Origin: Mesostigma viride
Taxonomy: Eukaryota; Streptophyta; Mesostigmatophyceae; Mesostigmatales; Mesostigmataceae
Direction: 5' to 3'
DNA: 64,000 nt
Assembly: GCA_009746045.1 (NCBI GenBank)
Contig: RPFO01000027.1
Location: forward strand, 5,114,146 to 5,178,145
Positions within the stretch are counted from its first letter, which is position 1. The number at the start of each line of letters is the position of its first letter. Made by a program: the position numbers and the translations under genes. Below the pieces are notes generated by a model that was not told the origin of the DNA, made no database searches, and was given only the letters and a program-made list of their open reading frames with translations. Shown here piece by piece: positions 51,981 through 63,675 of the stretch.

Positions 51981-54900
51981 GTATGCAGGCACACGTATCC
52001 GCAATCATGCTGCTCTCGTGGGGTGGGGTGGCGCCCATATTCATCCGTGTACTAGCATCACGGGTGAGTCCATTCGCCACTCAAGGAGGTCCGGGCTTCG
52101 GTAAAGACTTCTTAGCGTGCATCCTGGTTTTGTGAGAGGAGAACTGATGTTGCTGTCGCGCCATGCTGCTGCCTTCCCCATTGTCCGAGGGTGAGAAGGG
52201 GGGGGGGGGGGGGACAAGGGGGCAGGGGGAAGGAGTATTGGGAGGGGAATGGGGAAGTAGGGTGCTGCCGTCCCCATGGTCCGCCGGTCACCCACGCTGG
52301 AGTTGGCAGAAGTGAGCAGCAGGCAAGCAAGGAATGTGGCAGTTTATGGGTGTACGCTATGACAGTCTTGCTGCAACTCGCTGTCGACAGTCTTGCTGCA
52401 ACATGCTTTCGACAGTCTTGCTGCAACTCGCTTTCGACAGTCTTGCTGCAATTGTTTTTTTTTTACCATTTGTGCATTCCCAGGTGCTTGCGGAAGTTGA
52501 GTCCGTGATGTTTGGATCCCCCCGTCACACAACATACCTAACATCCGCTCCTGTGGACACTCCGTGTGGTGAGACACTTTCCGTGCTAGCATCCCCACCC
52601 ATGCCTTGTGCTGCCGCATACCCCCCTCCCCCCGTTCCTAGTGCTGCCGCATACCCCCCGGGCCCCAACGCCTTGTGCTACTGCACACAGTCACCCTCTG
52701 CAAAACACTTTGTTGCTATGCTGGCTCTACTGTCCCCCCCCCCCATCAACCTTGCAATGACCATGCACGGACTCTCACAGGCAACGTCCGCATCGATGCC
52801 AGCAGAAGGACGCTCCCTCCCCCATATGGAGGGTTCCTGTATGGACCCGACGCCAGCACAAGAACTCTCCCACATGGACCCGACGCCAGCACAAGAACTC
52901 TCCCACATGGACCCGACGGATGATGCCGTGACGTTGCGAGGCACCCACTCATCGTCGCTGGTCAATGCTGACCTCTCCGTGCGCGATGAAGGCCACGCCT
53001 ATGCCAGCACGGTGGCGGTGACGGCCGCCAATGGCAACCGTGGGGGCGATGTGGCTGCCCCGACGGATGATGCCGAGTGCAGTGGGGATGCCCGCTCGGC
53101 ACACAGTAGGGATGGTGCCACGGACATGCCTGGCAACCATGAAGACCCTGCGACCTTCATGGTTGTTCGCAACGAGGACCTGCCATATGTGCCTGCCGCA
53201 GGCGCCACCGATGTTGACATGCACGTATGTGGTGACCATGCCGCTAATGAGGCGATGGTGACGGCGGCTGAAGGTCAGCCAAGGCTTGCGGGGGACAAGG
53301 TCACGGTTGGTTCCACCATGTCGATCCCGCCAGGTAGCACCAGCTCATTGGCGGCCGTCACCGAGCGCCTGCGCACCTCGTCAGGTGCGTGGGAGGGGAT
53401 TTCTAGGCACCGCTCAGGTTACCTCGCGCATCTTTAGAAACGAGTGAACGCGTCATGCATTGATGAGGACATACAGTTGAATGAGCGTGCAGCGTTCGCT
53501 CTAGATAGATTCCTAATAACGCTGCATTGTGCGTTGATGAGGACAAACAGGTCAAATGAGTGGTTAGATTCCTTAGTTCTAGATAGATTCTTTTTATAGC
53601 TGCAGCCTTTGTCTTCTGCAATTCTTCCAGCTTTTAGGCTTCTCTATCTTCTTCAGTCCCTGTCCTAGCCTACTGCATCGTGGCTTACGGTAACACATGC
53701 AGTCGCTTCTGGTATTAGGCCCCTTGTCGGTCAACTGCTGGCATTGTAGGGTGCACCACCAGGCATCAGAGCTGGTAGCTCTCAAATAGCTCTCAGCTGG
53801 TCTCACGGCTTTTAGTAGGGTACGTTGGTGTTATGGTTTTTAATTCGCTCGGCTTCTCTTGTTGGGACTCTTGTTGGCGGGCCTTCGCTGTACCTTGTAG
53901 CCTGGGAGCTCCTAATTGATACTTCTGGCAGTTTAGTCAGCGGTCCTCGGTGATACTTGAGATGGTACTAGAAGGTAGTAAGGTAGAGGCATATCATGGT
54001 AGGATGAGATTTCGTGGCACGAGAGCGCTGTTAAAATTATTGTTTTGCGGCTATACTCCCTGACCTTGTGGCGTTTGGTAGCCATTCTTCCCTTATTGGT
54101 CCTTCACCTGTTCACCCAGGGTTCAATAAGCAAGACAGAACCTTATTGGTCCTTCACCTGTTCCCCAAGGGTTCAATAAGCAAGACAGAACCTTATTGGT
54201 CCTTCACCTGTTCATCAAGGGTTCAATAAGCAAGACAGAACCTTATTGGTCCTTCACCTGTTCACCAAGGGTTCAATAAGCAAGACAGAACCTTATTGGT
54301 CCTTCACCTGTTCATCAAGGGTTCAATAAGCAAGACAGAACCGGAAATTTCGGTGGCTTCTGACATGGTTGCCCTTATCGTCAGACCTCATAAATAATAC
54401 AACACCTGAGACCTCACAAATAGCACTACAGTGGGTAGTATAATAATATACAACTAGGGATGACATGGTGGCCCTTATAGTCAGACCTCATACTCTGGTA
54501 GGTGTATTCTCTCATACTTGAATCGAAGCTCGAGCCTCGTTGTTCTCGACTTTACGGGGCCCCGTCTTCTGGTTTCGGTGGTTCTCTGCAGCTCTGGGAT
54601 TGCAGCTCCTGGTATCAAATTTCTATTTATCTTTAGTAGACTAATAGTACCACCCTATTTTATCATCAGTAGCATTATCGAGCTGCCTGGTTTTATCGCG
54701 CCTAGTATGAGAGCCCCTAGTTTCAGCGGTCGCAGCTTGAAATGTTTGGAGTCCAACCACCTGCGGCAGCTGTGCTGCTATGCAAGTGAGGTGATACTGT
54801 ACCGCTACTACTCGTAGAACTCAGCCTTATGACGAGGTGACACCGTAGTGCTGTGCAGTGTTCTGCTTGCGCCTGGTGTTATGGTAGCTCAGCATGGTGT

Positions 54901-57900
54901 ATTGGTGTTATGGTGGGCGGATGCAGCCTGCATGTGTAAGCTCCAATCACCCGGAAGATTTCTGTTCTATGCCCCCACCCCTTTCCCCACCCCTTTTTCC
55001 CACCCTTTTCCCACCCCTTTCCCCACCCCTTTCCCCACCCCTTTCCCCACCCCTTTCCCCACCCCTTTCCCCACCCCTTTCCCCACCCCTTTCCCCACCC
55101 CTTTCCCCACCCCTTTCCCCACCCCTTTCCCCACCCCTTTCCCCACCCCTTTCCCCACCCCTTTCCCCACCCCTTTCCCCACCCCTTTCCCCACCCCTTT
55201 CCCCACCCCTTTCCCCACCCCTTTCCCCACCCCTTTCCCCACCCCTTTCCCATGCATCGTCTGACCCTCACGCAGCGCAACGTGAGGCGCCACGCAAGAG
55301 GGCAGCTGAAGGGCCCGCATTGATGCCACGGGCTGCGCGGGTGCTGGACCAGCAGGCACACCCCCGAGGGGGCGCACATGCCCAGGGGAGCGAATCGGGT
55401 GTCGGCAGATCATTGCCCTTGTCGGCGGAACCACGTTGTTTGCTGGCAGAACCAAGCCCTTTGCTGGCGGATGCGATGCCAGCATCGTTGGACGATGCCA
55501 GCCCGTTGGTGGCAGAGCGGCCTTCCTTGTCGGCAGATCCAAGTCCTCGCTCGGCCGGCATGCCCTCAGCACCGGCAGGAACGGAGCAACAAAAGTTGGA
55601 GCAACAGGAGCAAAAAAAGCTGGAGCAAAAAAAGCTGGAGCAACAGGAAAGAAAATCGGAGGAACAAGAACTCGAGACAATAGCACCAGCACCACCTGCC
55701 CCACCACACGTGGCATTGCCTGCAGTCCCGGAGGACGCTGCCTCCAGGGGTCACGATGGCCCCTCGTCACTTCACGGTGTCGCGTCCGGTGATTGTACGA
55801 CACATGCGCTGGCACCATCGGACGCGTCCCACTCACAAGGCCCATTCGCTATCCCGCGGTCGCAAGGGAACATCCCTCGGCTACCCTCCGAGCAAGGGCA
55901 GGTCCCTCGGGTGTATGCATCAGAGCTGCCGATGATACAGAGCGCGGTCATATTCCCGACGGTACCAACCGGTTTGGCTCGCGATGATGCTGCAACGATG
56001 GAGCTGGGGCCACGGAGAGGGATGCCGCTGTCACCGGAGCAAGGGATCCAAGCCCCAGTCGAGACCCCAGCGACGGGCGAGACCCCCAGGACGGGCGACA
56101 TGGGGAAGAGGGCGATTCAGCCAGAGGCAGAAGCAGAAGCAGAGGCGCCGTCGTTGCAGGAGCCCCAGACAGAAGGGGGCAGCCGAGCGGGGCAGGGGGA
56201 GGGAGAGGCGGAGGCAGGGTCGGAGGTGGAGGGAGGTGAGGAGGCGGAGTCGGGCGCGGTCATGGATGTAATGGAGGAGTGGGAGGGGCATGGACAGGCA
56301 GAGTCTGCGCAAGGGGGAGGCGAGAGCGTAGGGGAAGAGTTAGATGGAGAGGCAGAGGCGATGGGTTATGGAGAGGCAGGAGTAGGGGTGGGGCCAGACA
56401 CGGGGGTGGAGTTGGGGCCAGAGGGGGGGGGGGAGGGGGAGACAGTTGGCGAGAGGGGGGAAGAGGGAGGGGGAGAAAAAGATGGATTTTTGCGGGGAGG
56501 TGGAGAGGGGCAGGGGCGTGAGGAGGGGCAGCGCTTGGCATTGGGCCCCGACCCCCTACTCAACGCGACAGCGAGCATCATAGCATCGCCAGTGACGGAA
56601 ACCAGCATCATGCCATTGCCAGGGAGGGAAAACAGCATCGTAACGTTGCCAGGGCGAGAATCCTCGGCACCCCCTTGTGTGGAAGAGCAGCACATAAAGA
56701 GGTGGCCTCAGTGGGCGGTGGCAGTGTTTGCGGACTATTTGTTCCAGCAGCAAGTGGTCGAGCGTTTCGAGCTCTTCTTCCTGCGAACGGCGGTGAGTCG
56801 GGTGACTAATAACTATTAATAATGTGGGGGCGGAACGTGGTGAATCATGCTAGCATGGGCCTGGACAGTCGGGTGACAAAGAGTGAAGTTTATTACATGG
56901 TTTTACGGGGATATTTACAATGGGCATTTGGGCGCTAAAAGAACTAGAGCAAAATCAATGCCATCATTCACTATTTGACAATGCATCTTGGGCTATCCAC
57001 GAAGGGAGAATAGGTGCTACAAGTTCTGCCCACCCCCCTCCTGTATTGTTTTGTGCAAGTGACAGCATAACTCTTCCCTCATCAAGTAGGGGAGTCCAGA
57101 GGAGACAGGATAAGCTGTTGGGGAAGTGGGTGCCTAAAGTTCTTCTTTTATTGCCCTGATCATTGCTTCTTTCACCATTTGTTCTGTTGGGTGGATGGTT
57201 AGGCATGTGGGTCGTGTGCAGGAGACATGGGGTGGCCGCTTGGGTTGTGTCGGGCAGTTACTTTTGCAACTACGCGCATGCGACTTTGCGTGGTAGTAGT
57301 TTGATCCCAGGTGTCGTCCAAGCACTTCAGATACTTGGACCCCGCCATTGCAGCATGACCTTGATTTGCACTGCTTTTTGTATCGACTATCTCAATCAAC
57401 GGAGAAGGCACAAATCTCTCCCCATGTGCGCCAAGTCTTATAATCTTATAATCTCACTTGGCAGGGTGTCATCGGTTCCCCCATCACGAACCTGTTGCTT
57501 CATGACTGTCCCTCCTCCCTTTGTATGTGGCAGAGCCATGAATACTCGGCGCCATGTTTTCAACATGCCATTTACCCTGCCACGTTACCCCCCTCTAACA
57601 TTGCCGCCGTGCTAAGCGGTTTCAACAATCTCTAGTCTTGGGGTGGTTGGCCCTAAGTTGGGATGTCTTGTCTGAGGTGACATTGGTTCGGGCAGCGGAT
57701 GTAGGGCTAGCGCTAAGGGAGGCTTTGAGATCTCTACTCTCTGCCCTCCTTGCAAGATCAGGCCCTCAATGGTACTCTTTACGGATATTGGGTATATTGA
57801 TACTAGTCTAGTAGCACTATAGGCTTGATGTCTAGGCTTGATGAATACTACTACTATAGGCTTGATGTCTAGGCTTGATGAATAGTACTACTATAGGCTT

Positions 57901-60900
57901 GATGTCTAGGCTTGATGAATAGTACTACTATAGGCTTGATGTCTAGGCTTGTTGAATAGTACTACTATAGGCTTGATGTCTAGGCTTGATGAATAGTACT
58001 ACTATAGGCTCGAGGTATCAGCTTGATAATTAGGTTGCTACGAGCTGACTGTTCGACTGCTGAGTCACCACATTTTGCACTTCCATCGAACAGGGCACAA
58101 GGTTTGCGGTGCAATATTTGATCGAGACGCTGGGCAGGCAGGAGGTGAAGCAGCATGCGCAAGCTTTCGTCCGGGACCCTGACCAGTGGGTGAGTTACTG
58201 GCGTAGAACCAGCCCGAATGAAAGCAATTGGTGCGTCTTTGGGAGTTTTGTGCACATATCACCAACCCAACGGTAAGCAGTGGATGGCTCTTTGTGAGTT
58301 TGCAATGCGTTCGAAAGAAATTGGAGTATCACCAATGCATTATCACTCCCTTCCTCACTTATCTACTAATAACTAACTTACTAACGTTACTTATTAACAC
58401 TGCATTCTGACGTAATCAGTCAATCTTTCAATTCATTCATTCATTACCTGCGTATCTGTCGCGCACGGATATGGTAAATATGGATGTTCTCAGTGCAGTA
58501 TCAGGCATCACTTAACAATCAGCCTACTTTAGTAAGTAGTTTATAGCAATTTTTGCAGGCAGTTTTGAAGATTGTGACTAGCAGCCTTACAGCAACTACA
58601 CAATTTTTTGCAGTACTAAAATATATTGTTAAGGATGCGATCTCATAGTGCATCAATAGCAAATGGCGGGAAAAAAATAATTCGTGGAAAAGAAAATTGT
58701 GTTGACGTTGTAGTTTTTGTAACTATGGTGGTGTTTTGTGGGATTCGCGATCGCGAAGTGTAGTGCCTGCCCCCTTTGTGAACTCAATCGCCTCCATGGA
58801 CTGCCCTCACATATTTCATGTCACCTTGTGTTCTTTCAAGTGCCTGACCTGGCTCCTTTTCTAAGTGCCATTTCGTTAGGTGCCCAAGCACCTGTCGTCC
58901 GTGAGCGCTCTATACTTGATGCTTTTTAGCACATAGAATAATCATTATTTTTTTTGTGCAGGTCCAGGCCCTCCATGTGCCCTGATTTGCTCGTTGGGTT
59001 TCAGCGCTTATAGCTCATGGTTGTCATTTCTCGCTTTCTTATGTCCTTGACCGACTAGCATCTGCTCTACTTCCTGCTCTAATCCCTGCTCTAATCTACC
59101 TTCTGAAGTTCTGATCTAATCCCACCTGCCTGCTGGAAGCAAGGGATGATCGCATAAAGGTTTTGCCAACCTCCTCTGAAATATGATTATCATGGAAACC
59201 AAACGCCTCCCCAAACCTACTAAACGTTAATTAGTGAGCAAAAGCACTACGATCCTCCTGCGGTTCCGCTTATAGTTCTGCAGATAGCAGCTGATGTGAA
59301 CATGCATGCTCTTATCCTGCGGTTCCGCTTATAGCACTGTAGATAGCAGCTGATGTGAACATGCATGCTCTTATCCTGCGGTTCCGCTTATAGCACTGTA
59401 GATAGCAGCTGATGTGAACATGCATGCTCTTATCCTGCGGTTCCGCTTATAGCACTGTAGATAGCAGCTGATGTGAACATGCATGCTCTTATCCTGCGGT
59501 TCCGCTATAACAGGCTTAACTCTTAAAGCTAGCGCCCCTGCAAAATGCTTAGCTCTTAAATCTACATAACTCTTACATCTAGCGCCCCTACAAAATGCTT
59601 AACTCTTCAATATGGCGCGATGCTATTTTAAATCTCCTGTGCCCCTACCTGCCTCTACCTGGGTGCGCAGAGGGCCCTGTGGGTGAAGTTCGACGAGGAA
59701 GGAGAGGGCAGCGCCACCCCCGCCTCCCGTCAAGTCCCCGAGGCAAAGCCACGACCAGCACGACAACGCGAGACACGAGCCTCGCAGCCACTCCAGTTGC
59801 AGCCGCAAACACTACTCCCACGGCCTCTGCAACGTCAAGCGTTGCAACCCTGGTGGTCTCAACCCCAAGCAAGGCAGTCGCAACTGTGGCAGTCAGCCCC
59901 AAGTCAGCCACAGCCGTCGCAGCTGCCAGTATCACAAGCGCATCCATTGCAGACCCCCTCATGGCAGCCACAAGCGTCACAGCCGCAACCATCGCAGCCA
60001 AGGGCGGAGGCGAGGGCAGAGGCAAGGGTGATGGCAAGCATGCAGCCGAGGGCAGTGGCAAGCGCCCAACCGGATCTCACACTCAGGAATGTAACCCCAA
60101 CCCTTGCATGCGAGGGACTGCACTCGCGGAGCCTAGGCCTTCAGGCAACAGGCAACTATACAGGCGGGTGGGCGGGGGCAGGCCTCCAACAGGGCCTCCC
60201 ACAGCCGCAGGCAACCGCACAGTACCCAGCGCCGCGACCTCTGTGGCCACAACCGCCGTTGCCCGCGTGGGCGAGGACGAGCTGTCAGCCTGGGGCGTAC
60301 ACAGGGGTGCTCCCTCTAGCGGACACGGGGATGCAGGGGGGGGCGCATGCGTGGGCGCAGCAGCAAGCACGCCCAGGTGTGCCGTCGCGGGCCGTTCAAG
60401 AGGGGCAGCCGAGACCTGATGCAGGGGTGCCAGCAGGGCCGCATGCAGTGGTGGAGACATGGGTGGGATATGGGGTGCGAGCGAGGGCTGAGTCAGGACA
60501 AGTACCTTATCCTGCGCAAGCTCATCCAACAGGAGCCCAGGCACGAGGCTATCCAGAGGCCCAGCCTCGATCGCACGAGCGGCTGCAAGCATGGGTGCGT
60601 GAAGAGGTGCCGGCGCCGAGGGAGTCATGTTCGCCGGCACATGCGCAGGCCCCGTCGCAGCAGCACTCGCATCTGCAGTTGCAGTCGCACTCACAGGTGC
60701 AGTTGCAGCCGCAACCAGCGCAGGCACTGATGCAGCTTTACGCACGGTTGCATGCAGGGGACTCGGCACCAATGCCCGAGCGGACGCAGCCGCAATTAGC
60801 GCAGGCCCGTTCATCGACCCCCGCTTTTTCTCAGGCAGAGTTGCGGTCGCAAGCCCGCGTGAGCTTGCAAGCAGAGCGTGAGGCAGGAGCGTCTTCGCAG

Positions 60901-63675
60901 GTGACGTCGCGAGCATCGGTGCAGGCAGGGCATGGGGCAGGTGTGCCCACGCAGGTGACGCCGCAAGCGCCGGTGCAGGCGCAGGCGTCTGTGCGGATGC
61001 AGGCACAAACTCAGCCGCAAGCAATGGCGCAGGTGCAGCCGCAATTAGCATGGGCGAATTTGCAGCCGCAAGCGCCGGCGCAGGCAGGGAATGAGCGGCT
61101 GATGCTCGGGCAGTTGACGTCGCGAGCACAGGCGCGAGAGGGGCCGCTCCTGACGGCTCAGGCACAATCGCAGGTGCAGGCGCACGCACAATCGCAAGCG
61201 CGGGCACAATCACAGGCGCAGCAACATGCGTTGAATGTGCAGCAGCATCTTGTGCGAATTGGGCAGCACTCTAGTACCCTGCAGCCAACTATCAGGTTGG
61301 GTGGGCAGCCGTCTACGTCCCTGCTTCCTGGGCAGCAACCTACCCAACTGTCCATCGGGCAGCAGTCCTCTCTCCTCCAAGCTCGGCTGCCTGTAGCCAG
61401 CACGGCAGGCAGTGGGCTGCCAGTAGCCAACACGGCAGGCAGAGAGCTGCCAGTAGCCAACACGGCAGGCAGTAAGCCGCCGGCAGTGCCTGCACCACAG
61501 AGCGTTCAAGTACCCACCAGCGCTCGACCAGAGTGCCCGCGTTCAAACCCTTGTGGTGCTGCCCTCTCAACCGGCATACCTGCCCCGCAACGGTGCACGG
61601 ACTCATCGACGCATCACGGCGTTGACTCGTCTACTCATCAGTGCACATCCTCTTCTACACACCCTGGCGTCTGCTCGTCTACTCCTTTGACAGAGGTCCC
61701 GTGCTCCCATCCCGCTAATATTGTTTTAACCAGCGCCGCCAATGTGCTTGTACCTACCAGCGTGCCTGACAACCAGCCGCTACGCACCAGCATGCCCGAT
61801 GCACTGCTGCCCGCCAATGTTACCAAGCAACCAATGGCTGCCAGCTTTACCAACGCGCCGGCCCCCGCCAGCTCTACCGAAGCGCCGGTACTCGCCAGCT
61901 TTACCAACCAACCAGCACGAACCAGCTTTACAAACCAAGCAGTGCCCGCTAGCTTTACCGACCATGCAGTGCCCGCCAGCATTATCAACCAAGCAGCGCC
62001 CGTCAGCATTATCAATGAGCCTGCGGTCCCGGCTCCAATGTCCCAAGAACCTCGTCCCCCTGCAGCTTCACCGAGGAATCTGCTCCCCTCCCCGTTGTCG
62101 ACAGAATCTTTACCTTCCTCGTCGTCAAGGGAACGCACGCTTCTGCCAGCGAGGACGGACACAGTCTTACATGGCCAGCCGGGGGTCGGCGATGTGCTGG
62201 CGTCTCTGCGCACGAGGACCCTGGCGGAGTGGCCCAACGCCGCGCGGGTGGTCTTCTACCAATATGTGCTGGGCAGGGTCTCCAAGAGCAAAAGCAAGAG
62301 GCTCTCTTGGTCCCGTATCGGCTTCCATCAGACACAAAATTTGAAGGTACGTATCGGTAATGTTTTCTTGAATAGTAGCAGAAGTTCAAAGCATGCATTG
62401 CCTTTTGTTTTTTAATAGAAGTAGAAAATTATGCATCGCTCTTGTTAACTTGAATAGAAGCAAAATTGAGGCTATGTCTTTCTGGTTCAATTTTTTCTTG
62501 ATGGCACACTTCCAGGTTTATGCAGCGGCATTGTTTTCCTATCAGAGGAGTAGCAGAATTTGAAAGCCCGCGTAGCTCTTGTTTCTCATCAGGCACTTCA
62601 AGCGAGCTCCCGTCTTGTTTTCCTACCGGTTTCCCTCTCTGACTTCAAGGTGTTAAGTGAGCTTCATACGCATATGCAGGGATTCGTGATGGCGTTGGAC
62701 TTGTCTCTTTCCATGCTAATGTCTTGTCTCATTCCATGCAAGTGCCTTGTCTCATTCCATGCAAATTGTTGCTCTTTTTCATAGCTCCTTTTCATGGTTG
62801 GTAACGTAACGGTTGGCAGTCCCCCTTTTTCTTTCCAAAGGCCTTATTACCAGCTTGTTATTGAGGTAAGATATTTGTCTTTTGCCTTTCTAGGACCCAT
62901 TCTTTCAAATCTTTCCCGTATACTACAATCTTTCTTGTACCCATGCTCGCAACACCGCAGGTCGGCCATACCTACAGGTCTACTGAAGGAAACCTGTTTT
63001 TTTAACCCACTATTCCAGAATTGCTCTCAGCAGATCACAGTTGATCGGTACCCCCCCGCCAGGCTATCCCTATCCACTGGTCGGGTTCTAATTTTCCAAA
63101 TGCTGTGCTGTGTTGATGTGTCCCGAATGCCGGGTGCAAGTTGATAGTAGAATTCAAATTTATTCCACTCAACCTTATGCCTTTCTTGACCACCGACAGC
63201 TAGGTTGGTAAGCATGATATGGACGTCCCCGGCCTCGCCTTCCCTCCTTTGTCCCCCCATTCTCCTCTCCTCACCTGCATTATTCCTCTCCTCTCTCTGC
63301 GTTATTCCTCTCCTTTCCTCTCCTGCATTATTTTTCTCCTCTCCTCTCCTCGCCTGCGTTATTCCCCTCCTCGCCCTTTCCTCACCTCCCTTCTTCCTCC
63401 CGTCAACCCGGCGTCGCCTCCCCTCACCCCCTCCTCGCCCTTGCGTCCCCTCCCCTTGCCCACTCCTCGCCCTGGCCCCGCCACACCTTGCCCTCCCCTC
63501 CCCTTGCTTGCCCGGACCGCGCCTCACCTGGCGGCGCCTCACTTGGACGCGCCTTGCTTGGATCCTCACCTCGCAGACGGGGGACTTTGGGTTTGCATAT
63601 CTGCTCCTTTCCGAGCTGGGCGCGTCCACGATGGGCATCCACATGGCAGCCTTCCTGCGGGAACCCACGGCCCAG
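50817..63675 (+). CDS. Large low-complexity host protein, at least six exons, continues past the window
   Basis: Proposed exons: 50817-51980, 52484-53384, 55276-56792, 58094-58272, 59673-62346 and, further on, 63577-63675. All junctions are GT-AG and the phases agree (0, 1, 0, 2, 0), giving 2145 residues for the first five exons. At least one more exon must lie between 62347 and 63576 and I could not place it. The protein is mostly disordered (Ala/Pro/Gln/Glu-rich) with short ordered blocks at exon ends: residues about 80-165 ([31 protein letters not shown]), the end of exon 3, exon 4, and the end of exon 5. I do not recognise a domain; a nuclear or scaffold role is only a guess from composition. 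Each intron has its own minisatellite. The start is an ATG in good context (gccATGg). Confidence 0.7.
52361..52455 (+). repeat. Minisatellite 25 bp x 4 in intron 1
   Basis: Four copies at 52361, 52386, 52411 and 52436 of GACAGTCTTGCTGCAA followed by CTCGCTTTC or a close variant, just before the intron 1 acceptor (cccag|GTGCTT at 52484). Confidence 0.9.
52484..53384 (+). CDS. Large host gene, exon 2
   Basis: Phase 0 in, phase 1 out (TCAG|GTGCGT). [13 protein letters not shown] start, Pro/Ala-rich middle, and a 33 bp coding repeat ([11 protein letters not shown], 52844-52909, two copies plus a partial). The remainder is acidic and Asp/Ala/Gly-rich. Confidence 0.75.
54091..54340 (+). repeat. 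Minisatellite 50 bp x 5 in intron 2
   Basis: Five exact-length units from 54091, differing at one to three bases around TTCACCAAGG. Each unit contains CTTATTG and CAATAAG, a 7 bp inverted repeat, so each can form a hairpin. Confidence 0.95.
54969..55251 (+). repeat. Pyrimidine 12-bp minisatellite (CCCCACCCCTTT) at the end of intron 2
   Basis: About 22 copies of a 12 bp pyrimidine-plus-one-A unit, nearly perfect. It lies 25 bases before the proposed acceptor (CACGCAG|CG at 55276). Because 12 is a multiple of three it makes long false open frames (SPPL, PTPF on +; KGWG, GKGV on -). Confidence 0.95.
55276..56792 (+). CDS. Large host gene, exon 3
   Basis: Phase 1 in, phase 0 out (ACGGCG|GTGAGT). 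Ala/Pro-rich, with a Lys/Glu/Gln coiled-coil-like run ([20 protein letters not shown] near 55585-55645), a long Glu/Gly region (56110-56520), and an ordered end [20 protein letters not shown] then [11 protein letters not shown]. The open frame reaches upstream through the 12-bp repeat, but the phase-matched acceptor at 55276 is preferred. Confidence 0.7.
57817..58010 (+). repeat. Minisatellite 37 bp x 5 in intron 3
   Basis: Units start ACTATAGG at 57817, 57853, 57890, 57927, 57964 and 58001 (36-37 bp apart), built on GGCTTGATGTCTAGGCTTGA and TGAATAGTACT. It lies about 80 bases before the intron 3 acceptor. Confidence 0.9.
58094..58272 (+). CDS. Large host gene, exon 4
   Basis: Short ordered exon, phase 0 in and phase 2 out (CAACG|GTAAGC). 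It reads [20 protein letters not shown], then [35 protein letters not shown], with no low-complexity sequence. This is the most structured part of the protein and the best query for a homology search. Confidence 0.75.
59257..59510 (+). repeat. Minisatellite 59 bp x 4.3 in intron 4
   Basis: Units start CCTGCGGTTCCGC at 59257, 59316, 59375, 59434 and 59493. The units from 59316 onward are almost identical; the first differs slightly. Confidence 0.95.
59673..62346 (+). CDS. Large host gene, exon 5 (Gln-rich)
   Basis: The acceptor is GCGCAGAG|GG, chosen because the CAG two bases earlier would give an immediate stop; phase 2 in, phase 0 out (TTGAAG|GTACGT). It starts [12 protein letters not shown]. 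Then about 800 residues rich in Gln, Ala, Pro and Ser (SQPQ, QAQAQ), three PVANTAGS-type repeats (61390-61475) and TNxPxxASF repeats (61840-62010). The end is ordered: [20 protein letters not shown], then [19 protein letters not shown]. Confidence 0.75.
62347..63576. other. Region of unresolved exons of the large gene
   Basis: Possible short exons: 62573-62629 ([19 protein letters not shown]) and 62840-62864. I could not find a unique phase-consistent path. Confidence 0.35.
63225..63576 (+). repeat. Pyrimidine-rich tract before a late exon
   Basis: About 350 bases almost entirely C and T on the + strand (CCTCTCCTC-type), ending at a CGCAG acceptor at 63576. It is a second case of a very long pyrimidine tract before an acceptor in this gene. 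Confidence 0.7.
63577..63675 (+). CDS. Large host gene, late exon
   Basis: 99 bases, 33 codons, phase 0 at both ends: CGCAG|ACG ... GCCCAG|GTGAGA. It reads [20 protein letters not shown] then [13 protein letters not shown], non-repetitive. Membership of the same gene is inferred from position, strand and phase. Confidence 0.55.

Noticed and set aside
54091-54340. CRISPR-like regular array
   Set aside because: Exact 50 bp tandem units with no unique spacers, inside an intron.
54879-55845. Long - strand frames rich in KGWG or GKGV
   Set aside because: They come only from the 12 bp repeat, whose length is a multiple of three.
60083-61213. 376-residue - strand frame rich in Ala/Pro
   Set aside because: Antisense shadow of the Gln/Ala-rich exon 5; no start context or domain.
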